DNA of 34,301 bases from Candidatus Zhuqueibacterota bacterium (GCA_030950365.1 JAUZRQ010000019.1:1-34301), one strand, 5' to 3'; positions 16,548 to 25,696 are shown, counted from the first letter of the stretch. Notes: a model not told the origin generated them from the letters alone. Made by a program: numbers and translations.

Positions 16548-16654
16548 AGGAAGTCCTTCATCCGTGTATCAGGAAATACGCGCTTCGGATCGCGAATGTG
16601 GTCAAGCCAGCGTAGCAATGCAAGCATGGGCGTCGCGCAAACGGGGAGGCGAAC

Positions 16655-17872
16655 TTACAGGATGATTTGATAATCGTGAAAGATTTCACGAATCGCCAGG
16701 GTGGCCGCGCCAAGCAACCGTGGCGCGATCTGCAGCGATGTCCGCAAAATATGCACGCCACCGTCCTTGCCGAAAAACGCCCGGCGGCTTACCGTTTGGA
16801 TGATTTCCGGATATAAAATCTCGAACGCCCGGGTTACCTTGCCACCCAGAATGATCGCCTGCGGATCGAGCGCTTTGATAATGTTGGAAATACCGAGTCC
16901 TAGATAATAGCCCGTCTGGCGCAGGGCTTCGCGGGCTTCTTCATCGCCCTGCCGGGCCAGTTCCACCAGTTGTTCGATGGTGTAGCTCTCCTCGCTGTGC
17001 GGCGATTTCCGCTTGCGGATATGAAAGCGCTTGAGGGTGGCGTAATCCGAGGCATAGGCCTCCCAGCAGCCATAATTGCCACAGGTGCACAGTTCTCCGC
17101 CTTCGTACAGGGTCATGTGGCCGAACTCGCCCGAAGCATTGCACTGCCCCGAAATCAACTTTTTGTCGATGATAATGCCGGCGCCAATGCCTTCGCCAAC
17201 CGACAGGAAGACAAAATTGGTCAGTTCAATTTCATGCTTGCCGAACCAAAGTTCCGCCAATGCGGACGCCTTGGCATCGTTATTCACGGAAACAAAGCAG
17301 TCGTCCGGCAAATGGTTCTGCAGGATGGTTTTGACCTCGACATGTTCCCAGCCGAGATGCGGCGCAAATTTCACCACGCCGGATTCGTGATCGACAATGC
17401 CGGCGACGCTCACGCCGATGCCGCGTAGCGGCTTGCCACCGATTTTTTTGCGCAGGCCCGTAAGCCTGTCCAGGCAGTTGCTCAAAAACGCCGTGGGGTC
17501 CTCGGGCTCGGTTTTCAGGGTGATCACCTCGGTCACGCTGCCGTCGAGGTCGGCAATGGTCAGGCTGGTGAGCGGGTAATCCAGATTAAGCGCACCGACG
17601 TAATGTTCATCGAGGCGCAACCGCAGGTTAATGGGATTGCGGCCGATGCTTTTGTCGCGGTAAACTTCTTCATAAATGAGCCGCTCATCCAGCAACTCGG
17701 CCACGATATTGGTCACGGTGCTTTTGTTGAGTCCGCTAAGAGCGGCGATTTGCGTGCGGGAAATGGGCTGGTGTTCACGGATGAGATTGAGAATCACCGC
17801 CCGATTGACGTTGCGAACCACGCGCGCATTTCCACTGATGACCGTCTGTTGCCTGGAGTTGGATTTGTTCAT
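16655..17872 (-). CDS. ROK family transcriptional repressor (NagC/XylR type)
   Basis: The N-terminal winged HTH (about 20-85) has ISRTQIAALSGLNKSTVTNI as the recognition region. It is followed by a ROK sugar-binding domain with VNNDAKASALAELWFG, SVGEGIGAGIIID and the zinc motif GELCTCGNYGCWE. The 405-residue length is normal for NagC/Mlc/XylR regulators. In this family, inducer sugar bound to the ROK domain relieves repression. A strong promoter (17906-17934) with two AACGAAAA direct repeats over its -10 lies just upstream, so autoregulation is likely. It heads the leftward module with the ROK kinase and the NagB/PIG-L fusion. Confidence 0.92.
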   Translation of the reverse strand: MNKSNSRQQTVISGNARVVRNVNRAVILNLIREHQPISRTQIAALSGLNKSTVTNIVAELLDERLIYEEVYRDKSIGRNPINLRLRLDEHYVGALNLDYPLTSLTIADLDGSVTEVITLKTEPEDPTAFLSNCLDRLTGLRKKIGGKPLRGIGVSVAGIVDHESGVVKFAPHLGWEHVEVKTILQNHLPDDCFVSVNNDAKASALAELWFGKHEIELTNFVFLSVGEGIGAGIIIDKKLISGQCNASGEFGHMTLYEGGELCTCGNYGCWEAYASDYATLKRFHIRKRKSPHSEESYTIEQLVELARQGDEEAREALRQTGYYLGLGISNIIKALDPQAIILGGKVTRAFEILYPEIIQTVSRRAFFGKDGGVHILRTSLQIAPRLLGAATLAIREIFHDYQIIL

Positions 17873-17899
17873 ATTCCCGATTCATTTGTTGATTCAATA

Positions 17900-17918
17900 A
17901 ACGAAAAATTAACGAAAA
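17900..17918 (-). promoter_or_regulatory. Direct-repeat candidate operator of the ROK repressor
   Basis: AACGAAAA occurs at 17900-17907 and 17911-17918, an 11-bp spacing (one helical turn). The copies overlap and flank the -10 box. Placement fits a repressor site, but binding is inferred. Confidence 0.4.
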
Positions 17919-17934
17919 GTGTTCGAATTGTCAA
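17906..17934 (-). promoter_or_regulatory. Sigma70-type promoter of the ROK repressor
   Basis: On the minus strand TTGACA (17934-17929), exactly 17 bp, then TAATTT (17911-17906). It gives a leader of roughly 25-30 nt to the ATG at 17872. Confidence 0.65.
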
Positions 17935-18610
17935 TCTTTTTCTATGGAAATTTTTCCTTTTTGCGAAACACGTGCATGTCTCAACACGTCGAAATTGGTG
18001 TCAGCCCGTAACGGTGGTTCCAAATTCGAGGTACAACTCCAGATCTTCCTTTAGCGGATCAATTTTTTTACCGCAAAAGACTCCCACACGCAATGAAAGC
18101 CTTTCGAGAAATATAATAATGACGAAATTAGAATCTCTATTATGCAAAAATTCTGCACTCATTTCTTAAACGCACAAGGCGTTTTTGTGGTATTCGACGT
18201 CGGTAAACCAAACCGCTATTCATCTTTGTTGGGATACCGCTTGGACGCGATGCAAGTGGAAAGAAGGCCCTGTTTGAACACAAGGAGACAAGATATGGGA
18301 TGGGATGACAATGCCTAGTCGCACAGCAGACTGAAGGACAATGTTGATCCGAAAGATCAAAAAAACGCGGCAACACAGGGAGCTCATTTGGAGTCCCACG
18401 ATTCGATCCCGGTGTGCAAAATCAACCCGGCTGGCAATCGGAACGCCGGATTCAAAGCCAGTCGGTGCGATCCCTGTCTCGCAGGCGCGTCGAACGGCGT
18501 GCAGGCCTCCCCGCCATTCCTGCGCTGGTTTGCCGCAGGTTGTACAGGGATTGCTTGAATCGGTTCAAGCCGTCCCTGATGCCACCCAGTCCCGACCGAA
18601 GGTATCCAAT
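17935..18610. other. Gene-free stretch with strong stem-loops
   Basis: No convincing coding frame is seen in about 675 bp. The left half is AT-rich with a small AAACGC/GCGTTT hairpin (18168-18184). The right half (18360-18600) is GC-rich and carries hairpins at 18519-18539 and 18545-18578, lying just past the TPR gene stop on its transcript. Confidence 0.5.
18519..18578 (-). other. Pair of stem-loops downstream of the TPR gene
   Basis: The first pairs CAGGGA (18545-18550) with TCCCTG (18573-18578) and GCTTGAA (18553-18559) with TTCAAGC (18564-18570) around a TCGG loop, giving 13 bp with a 2x2 internal loop. A second, CCTGCG (18519-18524) / CGCAGG (18534-18539), adjoins it. Neither has a U-run, so an mRNA-stabilising 3' end or repeat role is as likely as termination. 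Confidence 0.55.
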
Positions 18611-20335
18611 TTATGAGGCTCGTTCTTTCAATTTTGAATCGAGCTTAGCCTTGTAAGGCGGATTCAGATTCAGGCGGGCCACCATGTGGTACACCTTGAA
18701 GGCTTTTTCATCGTTCCTATCCAGCATGAGATAGATTCCGGCCAACTCGGCATAGAGCCGAATGCGCTCGGGATTCTTCTCCAGTATTTTTTCATAAATC
18801 CGCGCCGCTGAAGCATAGTTACCACGCAGGATATGCATCTTCGCTCGGGAAGTTGGCGAAAAAGCCAGAAAGGTCAGCCCGAAAAAGACCACACCACATG
18901 CAAAAGCCACCACTCCCAATTGCCAGGGCGGTATATTTTGCCAGGGTTTTGTTTTCGAAGCTGCAAGATCGGTGTTTTGAACCACAGGCTTTTTCTCTTT
19001 CATTTCCATTTCGGCGAGGGCCCCTTCGTATGGCTCCACATCCACGGCTTCGCCAATATCCAGTTCGGCGGTTTGCGCCAGCGGCTCGGATTCGGCCTCT
19101 GCAGCCACCACGCCCTGCTCGGCCTTTCTGGCGGCTTCCAGCAAGGATTGCACCTCGCGGTAGCGGGGATTGATTCGCGCCACCGTCTCAAATTTTTTGA
19201 TCGCGGCGGAATAATCCTTAAGCTGCATGGCCAGTAGGCCTTCACTGTAATTAATTTCCGCCTTCCGTGTCAGGTCTGCCTGTTTGGCCTTTCGGCGGGC
19301 CTGTTGCCGCTTCTGTTTTGCCAGTTTGTTCTTGGGGTCCATTTCCAGGACACGGCTGAAGGCCAACTCGGCCCGGTCCCACATCTTGTGCCGCATGGCG
19401 ATGGTGCCTTCGTTCAAATACCGCGCAATGGCTTGCTGGCGGCGCTGCTTATCCAACAGCTCGCGGTACCGTGCCAGTTTGGAATCCGCGTCTTTGAATC
19501 CCGGATTTTCTTCGAGCAACTGCTGCAAGATTTCCACCGCCTGCTGATATTGTTCTTCGCTGGCCAGCTTCAGCGCTTTTTCGTACAATATCTCGTTGAT
19601 TTCCTGCTTTGTATTTTCCTTCAAAATGGAGTCATATGTCGCGATTCGTTCGGCGACATCCCTGAAGTGCGGTTGGATCTGCTGCAGTTGCTGCAAATAA
19701 CTTCTTGCGGATTGATAATCGCGCCGCCGTTCCGCCGACAGCGCCGATTGATAGAGTTTGCGGAGCTCAATTTCTGTACGGCAGTTTTCAATCATGCGGC
19801 GGATTTCGGTCTGATTGGTCCCCTCAAATTGCATCGCATTTTTCAGCGCTTCAACGGCTTCCTCATATCGTGCCTGATCGTAGAGCAAACCACCCAGTTC
19901 GGCCCAGAGCTTGCCCATCTGGCGAGGGTCGGACGTCAATTTCAAACATTGACGCAGGCTTTGTTCGCTTTCGCGGAGCTTGCCAAGCCTTAGGCGTACG
20001 CGAAACAGTTCATAATGCACCGCTAACTTTAAATTGCCAGGAGAGTACGCAAACCGGGTCTGCGAAGCGCGCTCGAAATAGCGCTCCGCCTGCCGATACT
20101 CGCCCAATTGCTTGTAGGCGATGCCCAGGTTGTAAAGCGCCTCGGTGAAATTGGGATCGAATTTCAAGGCTCGTTCATAGGCATCGATTTTTTCCAAAGC
20201 CGTTTTCGCATTCACGCCAACCTTGAACCAAGAAATAGCCTGGCGACGATCATTCTGAGAATAGCCTTCCCCCAATGAAAAAGTGGACATGACCGCTACC
20301 AACAACAAGACAGGTTTCACCTTCTTCTGGTTCAT
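18611..20335 (-). CDS. TPR-repeat protein with signal peptide and one internal membrane segment
   Basis: The 574-residue protein has a Lys-rich start and a hydrophobic signal (VKPVLLLVAVMSTFSLG). About 400 residues of TPR motifs follow, for example NFTEALYNLGIAYKQLGEYR and EEAVEALKNAMQF. A low-complexity acidic linker (about 415-465) leads to one membrane segment (GVVAFACGVVFFGLTFLAF, about 474-492) and a further TPR pair at the C-terminus. If both hydrophobic segments are used, most TPRs are periplasmic and the last are cytoplasmic. The start at 20335 has a GGGAGG site; the longer frame to 20524 overlaps the receptor gene. It follows the TonB-receptor gene by 61 bp, so the two are probably co-transcribed. 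The molecular role is unknown; a scaffold for the receptor is one possibility. Confidence 0.82.
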   Translation of the reverse strand: MNQKKVKPVLLLVAVMSTFSLGEGYSQNDRRQAISWFKVGVNAKTALEKIDAYERALKFDPNFTEALYNLGIAYKQLGEYRQAERYFERASQTRFAYSPGNLKLAVHYELFRVRLRLGKLRESEQSLRQCLKLTSDPRQMGKLWAELGGLLYDQARYEEAVEALKNAMQFEGTNQTEIRRMIENCRTEIELRKLYQSALSAERRRDYQSARSYLQQLQQIQPHFRDVAERIATYDSILKENTKQEINEILYEKALKLASEEQYQQAVEILQQLLEENPGFKDADSKLARYRELLDKQRRQQAIARYLNEGTIAMRHKMWDRAELAFSRVLEMDPKNKLAKQKRQQARRKAKQADLTRKAEINYSEGLLAMQLKDYSAAIKKFETVARINPRYREVQSLLEAARKAEQGVVAAEAESEPLAQTAELDIGEAVDVEPYEGALAEMEMKEKKPVVQNTDLAASKTKPWQNIPPWQLGVVAFACGVVFFGLTFLAFSPTSRAKMHILRGNYASAARIYEKILEKNPERIRLYAELAGIYLMLDRNDEKAFKVYHMVARLNLNPPYKAKLDSKLKERAS

Positions 20336-20396
20336 CCTGTTGCCTCCCGCATTACCCCCAATGTCCAATTGATGATTTAGCCATGAAGCCCATAAA

Positions 20397-22865
20397 TCAA
20401 AATCCCGTTTCCAACCCCGCCGTAATGACTCTTCCCATGGTATCTGCAAATGGAAACTGATTCTGTGAGTTATTGAACAGGTCGGTAATGGAAATCCCAA
20501 TACGTGCTTTGGGATTAAACGCATAACCTACATACAGATTCACCGTGGCATAATCCGGTACTACGACAGGCGCGGGCATCTCGCCAGGCCGTGCAATGTT
20601 CCAAACCGTTTTGCTGGTATAATAAGCCCACAGGTTGACAAAAAGGCCCCGGCTGGGATTCCGGTATAACCCAAACATCAGTTTGGTTGCCGGCGAGGCC
20701 TCCTGGAAACCCAAGAACCTTGCATTATCGTTGATTTTTTGATAGGCATAGGTGAAATTGATTTGCCATTTGTTGGACAACCGCAATCCCACTTCCAGCT
20801 CGCCGCCGGTGTTGGACGATTCGCCGCCATTGGAAAAGGAGATGGTGGTGGAATCCTGAGGCGCGAATAAAATGAAATCCGACAGCTTTTGGTGGTAAAT
20901 CTCGAGTCCGATATACATTCGCTCCTGCATCCAGATGCCACGATAACCGAACTCATACGAAGTCGCCTGTTCCGGCAGGAGGTTGGTATTGCCCACCACT
21001 TTAGCGCTGCCAAATTGCGAAACCACAAAGTACTCCACCAGCGATGGCGACCGGAACCCGCGGGAGACGCTGAGCCGGAAACTATGATTCGGTTGCGGCG
21101 AATAGAGCATCGCAGCGCGTAGAGGGATCTCCGTGGTCGTCAGCGGTTTCGAATCGATCCGCCCGCCAAGGGTGAGCGAGAGCTCCTGCGAAAAATCAAT
21201 CACATCCTGCAGGTAAAAGGAATATTGCGTGATGGTTTTGCGCTGATCCGCCGTGACATTGCCTTTAAACGCATCCTGGCGGTAAACGAGTCCGGCGACC
21301 AGGGTTTGATGCTGGCCGAGCTGGCTGGCAAATTCCAGTGAATTGTGAAACAGGGAATTGCGGATTTGCACCAGAAACGGCACGCCCCGGCCCACCGAGT
21401 TAAACCAGATATCATTATAATAGCTCTGCAGTTTGAATGGCCCCATCTGCAAATTTACTTTGGCATAATCCAATTTGTGTTCCGAGAACACCGGCATGGC
21501 GAAAAAGCCCCATGGCAGAAGTTCATTCTGGAACGCACGACCGCGGCCGACGTCCACCGAAAACCGGCGGTCGAGCCCGAATTCCTTTTCGATATAAAGC
21601 CGGCCTCTGCGGCTTTGCAGGTCGAAATCTCTGGTGTGTGCCGGATTGCCAAGATTGGTGCCCACCAGGCTCAAAATCGCTCCCCAGTCGCCTTTGTGGA
21701 AGTTGTAATTGATTTCCGAAACAAAGGTGTTCTCCTTGCTTCCCAGGTAGGATCGCACGCTCAGCCCGTTGGTCAGCCCCGGCCGTTTGGTGACGATATT
21801 GACCACACCGCTTACGGCATTGGCCCCGTACAGCGAACCGGACGGGCCGCGAATGATTTCGATGCTCTGGATATCCTGCAGGCCAATGGGAAACGTGTTC
21901 CAGAACACCGTGCCAAAAAAAGTCGTGTAAACGATCCGGTTATCGACCAAAACCAGGGTCCGGTTGGAGTACAGGCGATTGTATCCGCGCGGGTTGATAT
22001 TGAGGTTGCCCGTATTGGTGGCAAACACATCCACGCCGGGGAGGAAGCGGAAGAGGTCGGCAAGCCCCAGATGGCCGTATTGCTGCAACTTTTCTTCCTG
22101 AATCGCCGAAATGGCCGACGGCGCCTGCATGATGTTCTGCAGCGTGCGCGTCGCAGAGATCACGCTGATTTCGCCAAAGCTAAAGGCATCCAAATCCGAT
22201 TCCAGGGTAGCACCATCGGCGGTGTTTCGAGTTTCATCGGGTGCGGAGCGATCCGGCACCGGCACCGCCTCCCTCGAGACCAATGTTTCCCGCGGTTCCG
22301 GTTTCGGATACAGCCAAAAGCTCTGCTCCTTCCCCTGCGTGATTTTAAAGGTCTTGTTGTTAATCATCAAAACGTTGGCATTGCAATGCTCAATGAGGAT
22401 GTTTTCCAGCACGGGATCGCCGTTGCTCACGTACACCGGATTGAAGCAATAGCGAATGACGGCATATCGGATGATTAGCTTGCTCTGTTCGCCCTGCGCG
22501 AAAAATCGGATGCCGCTCCAGTCAAACTTGGTGGGTTTTCGCTGGCCCGATCGGTTGTTGCGGGCAAATTGTGAATCATGAACGGAGGTGAAAACAATTC
22601 TATTGCCGGATGTGCCTTCGGCGATGAGGCTGCCATATACGACGATTCGATATTTGCCAGTAAAAAGCAACGTCACGCCCGGCTCTATGATCAACGTCTG
22701 ATCCGCCGGAACTTCAACATCCCCTTTGACAACGTACGGACTTTCTTCCACGGTCCATTTGCCGAATTGCTGACCTTCTACTTCCCCCGCCTGAACCGAA
22801 TCAACCATCAGAATTCCTGTCGAAATACTGATACCGCCCAGAAGCATTGGTATCCATTGACGCAT
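20397..22865 (-). CDS. TonB-dependent receptor with N-terminal beta-helix-like domain
   Basis: After a signal peptide (about 1-27, ending near VQAGE), residues about 30-190 resemble a right-handed parallel beta-helix (pectin-lyase-like) domain. It has the stretch VPADQTLIIEPGVTLLF, and then GSLIAEGTSGNRIVFTS. A proline-rich acidic linker precedes a normal plug (FSFGEISVISATR, GLADLFRFLPGVDV, IEIIRGPSGSLYGANAVSGV) at about 245-370. An outer-membrane barrel ends with a terminal aromatic (TAGLETGF). Receptors of this class import siderophores, cobalamin or glycans using TonB. The start is the ATG at 22865, with AGGAGG seven bases upstream. The N-terminal domain is where many receptors carry a carboxypeptidase-like domain, so its replacement is unusual. 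The ligand is unknown. Confidence 0.9.
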   Translation of the reverse strand: MRQWIPMLLGGISISTGILMVDSVQAGEVEGQQFGKWTVEESPYVVKGDVEVPADQTLIIEPGVTLLFTGKYRIVVYGSLIAEGTSGNRIVFTSVHDSQFARNNRSGQRKPTKFDWSGIRFFAQGEQSKLIIRYAVIRYCFNPVYVSNGDPVLENILIEHCNANVLMINNKTFKITQGKEQSFWLYPKPEPRETLVSREAVPVPDRSAPDETRNTADGATLESDLDAFSFGEISVISATRTLQNIMQAPSAISAIQEEKLQQYGHLGLADLFRFLPGVDVFATNTGNLNINPRGYNRLYSNRTLVLVDNRIVYTTFFGTVFWNTFPIGLQDIQSIEIIRGPSGSLYGANAVSGVVNIVTKRPGLTNGLSVRSYLGSKENTFVSEINYNFHKGDWGAILSLVGTNLGNPAHTRDFDLQSRRGRLYIEKEFGLDRRFSVDVGRGRAFQNELLPWGFFAMPVFSEHKLDYAKVNLQMGPFKLQSYYNDIWFNSVGRGVPFLVQIRNSLFHNSLEFASQLGQHQTLVAGLVYRQDAFKGNVTADQRKTITQYSFYLQDVIDFSQELSLTLGGRIDSKPLTTTEIPLRAAMLYSPQPNHSFRLSVSRGFRSPSLVEYFVVSQFGSAKVVGNTNLLPEQATSYEFGYRGIWMQERMYIGLEIYHQKLSDFILFAPQDSTTISFSNGGESSNTGGELEVGLRLSNKWQINFTYAYQKINDNARFLGFQEASPATKLMFGLYRNPSRGLFVNLWAYYTSKTVWNIARPGEMPAPVVVPDYATVNLYVGYAFNPKARIGISITDLFNNSQNQFPFADTMGRVITAGLETGF

Positions 22866-23578
22866 AAAAATCCTCCTAACCATTCGTCCTGCTATTGGCA
22901 CCTGTTCAACCTCCAGCAAAATTTCACATCGCCTTCTGGTGCCTCCGTAAGGTGGACACCGGAAGATCGGTATATCATGCTCAAAATATCCCGGGAATGA
23001 AATTCAACTTTTTCCGCCAGTTCACCTTTGCATCTTTATAAATTACGAAAAAGCCGGAATGACCAGATTGCTGGTATGGTTGGGTGGTTAACGGTATTTT
23101 TGTCTAAATTTTATTTATTAATACCTTTAAAAAATTTCAATGCGAAACTATTAATGAAATTTAATATTCAGCCAGCACTTTACCGGCTGTTTGTATAGCA
23201 GTTTTCGAAAATTCGAGGAACTCGTCTTGTAAGCTCCGGGCAGTTATGCCAGAGGGGTTGCAATCTTTCAAACATCGACTATTCATCCCTTCGATGGTAA
23301 ATCCTGATTCTTGCTTTGACCATCTATAATTCTTCTCTGATTTAACATACTCAGAAAATTCAATGAACCGTTCAAATTTTGTTTGCAAAAACAAACATTA
23401 AAATTTAAATTGGCTTTAAATGTTCATTCTCTCAATTTCCTATTTCCAACTCATGCCCCCTGCATTGGAAATTTGTTAGAATTGGAACATTTGAGATAAA
23501 TAAAACTTGACAGAAATCGGGAACTTGGCTATTTTTGCGAAACATTAATTGGCGCATTCATTTGCTGCAAGTGGAGTG
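22866..23578. other. Divergent intergenic region between receptor and KaiC-like genes
   Basis: This AT-rich 713-bp gap separates two divergent transcripts. It holds the KaiC-like promoter at 23507-23535. A minus-strand frame at 23161-23394 has only a TTG start right after a stop and no ribosome site, so I do not call it a gene. No riboswitch or tRNA fold was recognised. Confidence 0.5.
23507..23535 (+). promoter_or_regulatory. Sigma70-type promoter of the KaiC-like gene
   Basis: TTGACA (23507-23512), a 17-bp spacer and TATTTT (23530-23535) put transcription start near 23542. That supports translation from the ATG at 23579 rather than the TTG at 23549. Confidence 0.65.
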
Positions 23579-25039
23579 ATGTCAATAAATGCGAAAGACC
23601 GCCTCCCCAGCGGGATCCCCGGCCTTGATGAGATCATTCAGGGTGGCTTCATTCAAAATCGAAGTTACCTGATCCGGGGGCTTCCTGGAAGCGGTAAAAC
23701 AACATTAGGGTTGCACTTTCTGTGTTCGGCCAGTGCGAAGAATAATGAAAAATCACTCTACATCACTCTTTCTGAAAATGAGAACATCATCCGCGACAAC
23801 GCCGGCCGGCTCGGGTTCGATTTATCCCGTGTGCATTTTCTGGACCTGAGTCCAACATCTGCTCATTTTTCTGGTTCAAAAGATTACACTATATTCTTCC
23901 CCGCGGAAGTTGAACAGGAAGAGACCACGCAAAAAATCGTTACAGCGGTTAAAAAACTCAAACCCAAACGCGTCTTTATCGACGCCATTACCCAGCTTCG
24001 CTATCTCACGGTAGATACCTACCATTACCGCAGGCAAGTGCTCTCCTTTTTGCGTTTCCTGATCGAATCCGGGGCCACGGTTCTGCTGACCTCCGAGGGT
24101 AGCCCCGAAGCCCCTGATGAAGACCTGCAGTTTCTCAGCGACGGCGTCATCCAGCTCGACTTTTCTTCAGCCGGCCGCAGCATCTCCATCAAAAAATTCC
24201 GCGGCTCCGACTTCCGCTCCGGTCCGCATGCCATGGCCCTGACGAATCGCGGCATGGTGGTCTATCCCAAACTCATCCCGGAAGATTTTGGCCGCGAATT
24301 CATTCCTGAGACTATGTCCTCCGGCGTGCCGGAAATCGACCGGCTTCTGTACGGCGGCCTGGAGCGCGGCACGGTGACGATCATCAGCGGCCCGAGCGGG
24401 GTGGGCAAAACGTCCCTGGGCATGCAATTCGTCAAAGAAGCCGCCTCCCACGGCGAATACGCGTCGGTATATATTTTCGAAGAAAGCGTGGATACGCTTA
24501 TGCATCGTTCCGAGTCGATTGGCCTGTCGGTCAACGATTTGCTCAAACGGGGCACGCTCAACATCACGCATATTGAGCCGCTGAAATACCTGCCCGATCA
24601 ACTGGCCAATCTCGTTCGCCGCGAAGTGGAGCAAAAAGGCGCCCGCATCGTCATGCTCGACAGCATCGCGGGCTACAAACTGTCGCTGCTGGGCGGCGAT
24701 TTGGCTCAGCACCTGCATGCCCTGTCAAAATACCTCTCCAATATGGGGGTGACGGTGCTGCTCATCAATGAAGTAGAAACCATTGCCGGCGGCATCTTCA
24801 AAGCCACCGAAGCCGGCATCAGTTATCTGGCGGACAACATCATTTTTATGCGATATCTGGAGTACCGTGGCCAGTTGCGTCGCGCCATCGGCGTGCTAAA
24901 AAAACGGTTGACCGATTTCGAACGGACGCTACGTGAAATCGCCATCACCGAAAAAGGCATCCAGGTCGGCGCGCCGCTCACCAACTTGCGCGGCATCTTG
25001 CAGGGCATGCCAGACTGGCCCGCAGGCGAAGCTTCATGA
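23579..25039 (+). CDS. Double-domain KaiC-like RecA-superfamily ATPase
   Basis: The 486-residue protein has two KaiC domains. The first has RLPSGIPGLDEIIQGG and Walker A GLPGSGKT (34-41). The second has SSGVPEIDRLLYGG, Walker A GPSGVGKT (271-278), Walker B VMLDSI, and the C-terminal KaiC signature around MRYLEYRGQLRRAIGVLKKR. Cyanobacterial KaiC autophosphorylates in T-D-S-H-I-S-T (T426, S431, T432). The equivalent here is T410-E-A-G-I-S415-Y416, so the last Thr is Tyr. Catalytic Glu pairs follow each Walker A region in the EEs at about residue 310 (IFEES) and the first-domain TLSEN. ATP start 23579 is backed by the promoter. No KaiA or KaiB is in view; kinase genes follow about 660 bp on. 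Confidence 0.9.
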   Translation: MSINAKDRLPSGIPGLDEIIQGGFIQNRSYLIRGLPGSGKTTLGLHFLCSASAKNNEKSLYITLSENENIIRDNAGRLGFDLSRVHFLDLSPTSAHFSGSKDYTIFFPAEVEQEETTQKIVTAVKKLKPKRVFIDAITQLRYLTVDTYHYRRQVLSFLRFLIESGATVLLTSEGSPEAPDEDLQFLSDGVIQLDFSSAGRSISIKKFRGSDFRSGPHAMALTNRGMVVYPKLIPEDFGREFIPETMSSGVPEIDRLLYGGLERGTVTIISGPSGVGKTSLGMQFVKEAASHGEYASVYIFEESVDTLMHRSESIGLSVNDLLKRGTLNITHIEPLKYLPDQLANLVRREVEQKGARIVMLDSIAGYKLSLLGGDLAQHLHALSKYLSNMGVTVLLINEVETIAGGIFKATEAGISYLADNIIFMRYLEYRGQLRRAIGVLKKRLTDFERTLREIAITEKGIQVGAPLTNLRGILQGMPDWPAGEAS

Positions 25040-25696
25040 GCGTGATTCGGCGATCGGGTTCAGGAAACCGATGCCGCCTCCATGCCGAAAAGGCGGACAT
25101 TTTTTTTCGTTCCAATCCCAAAATCGGTGATAAATCGGCCATTGCTTCGGCTTTTCTTAGAGGCCTGTCCGAAGCTCGCAAGCATGACACCTGCACAACA
25201 TGCATGTTTGGCCCCTCCTGAGTACTTCGGTCGGGAGTTCATCATTCCTTTTGCAGAAGACGGGAAACGATCGGCTTGCTGGTGAAGGCAAAATCGCAAC
25301 CTCCTGAAGTTTATCCCATACTCGATGCACGACTCGTCGAAATACCAGATTGACGGTTGGGTTGATTTAGCGGCCAGGCAAAGTTTGCAAGAGCAAAAAT
25401 TTAATTTTTGCAAATTTTGAAAAATGGGCGATTTTAGATTGTAATTTGTTCTTTGTTTTATTAAATTTCGCCGGCTCAGATGGGGAAAGAAGGCTTTTCC
25501 GTCTGCGGAGTGTGTTGGCAGCTCTATCTATTTTACCTGAAAAGCAATTCTGTTGTGCACTCATCGACTCTTCCGGGCTTGTGTTGGTTTGCTATGGTGG
25601 TTTCATTTCCCTTCTCTGTTGCCGCTGTACCCAGGCTCCTTACTCCCGGCTTCCAGTTCTATCAAATCGAGCGATCACTATTGACATGCACAGGTC
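25040..25696. other. Intergenic region between KaiC-like and histidine kinase genes
   Basis: No recognisable gene is seen in 657 bp. It contains a near-perfect AT-rich palindrome, GCAAAAATT (25393-25401) and AATTTTTGC (25403-25411), with T between. A small open frame (25446-25700) overlaps the next start, but its sequence resembles no family and it has no ribosome site. The gap suggests the kinases have their own promoter, though I see no clear one. Confidence 0.4.

Noticed and set aside
18390-18420. GATTCGATCCCG string resembling a tRNA T-arm
   Set aside because: The flanking bases do not form the T-stem and no acceptor, D or anticodon arms are found.
18341-18616. Plus-strand frame of 91 codons in the stem-loop-rich gap
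   Set aside because: It runs through two hairpins, lacks a ribosome site and has an Arg/Pro-rich low-information product.
22866-23160. Possible cobalamin riboswitch before the TonB receptor
   Set aside because: No B12-box-like string or conserved paired arms are seen; the radical SAM leader (29870-30130) was checked with the same result.
23161-23394. Minus-strand 77-codon frame
   Set aside because: It starts with TTG directly after a stop, has no ribosome site and matches no family I recognise. It could be a remnant, but I cannot support it as a gene.
25393-25411. AT-rich 9-bp palindrome as a terminator of the KaiC-like gene
   Set aside because: It lies 350 bp past the stop, the stem is AT-only apart from the ends, and no T-run follows. 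It is left as an unexplained palindrome.
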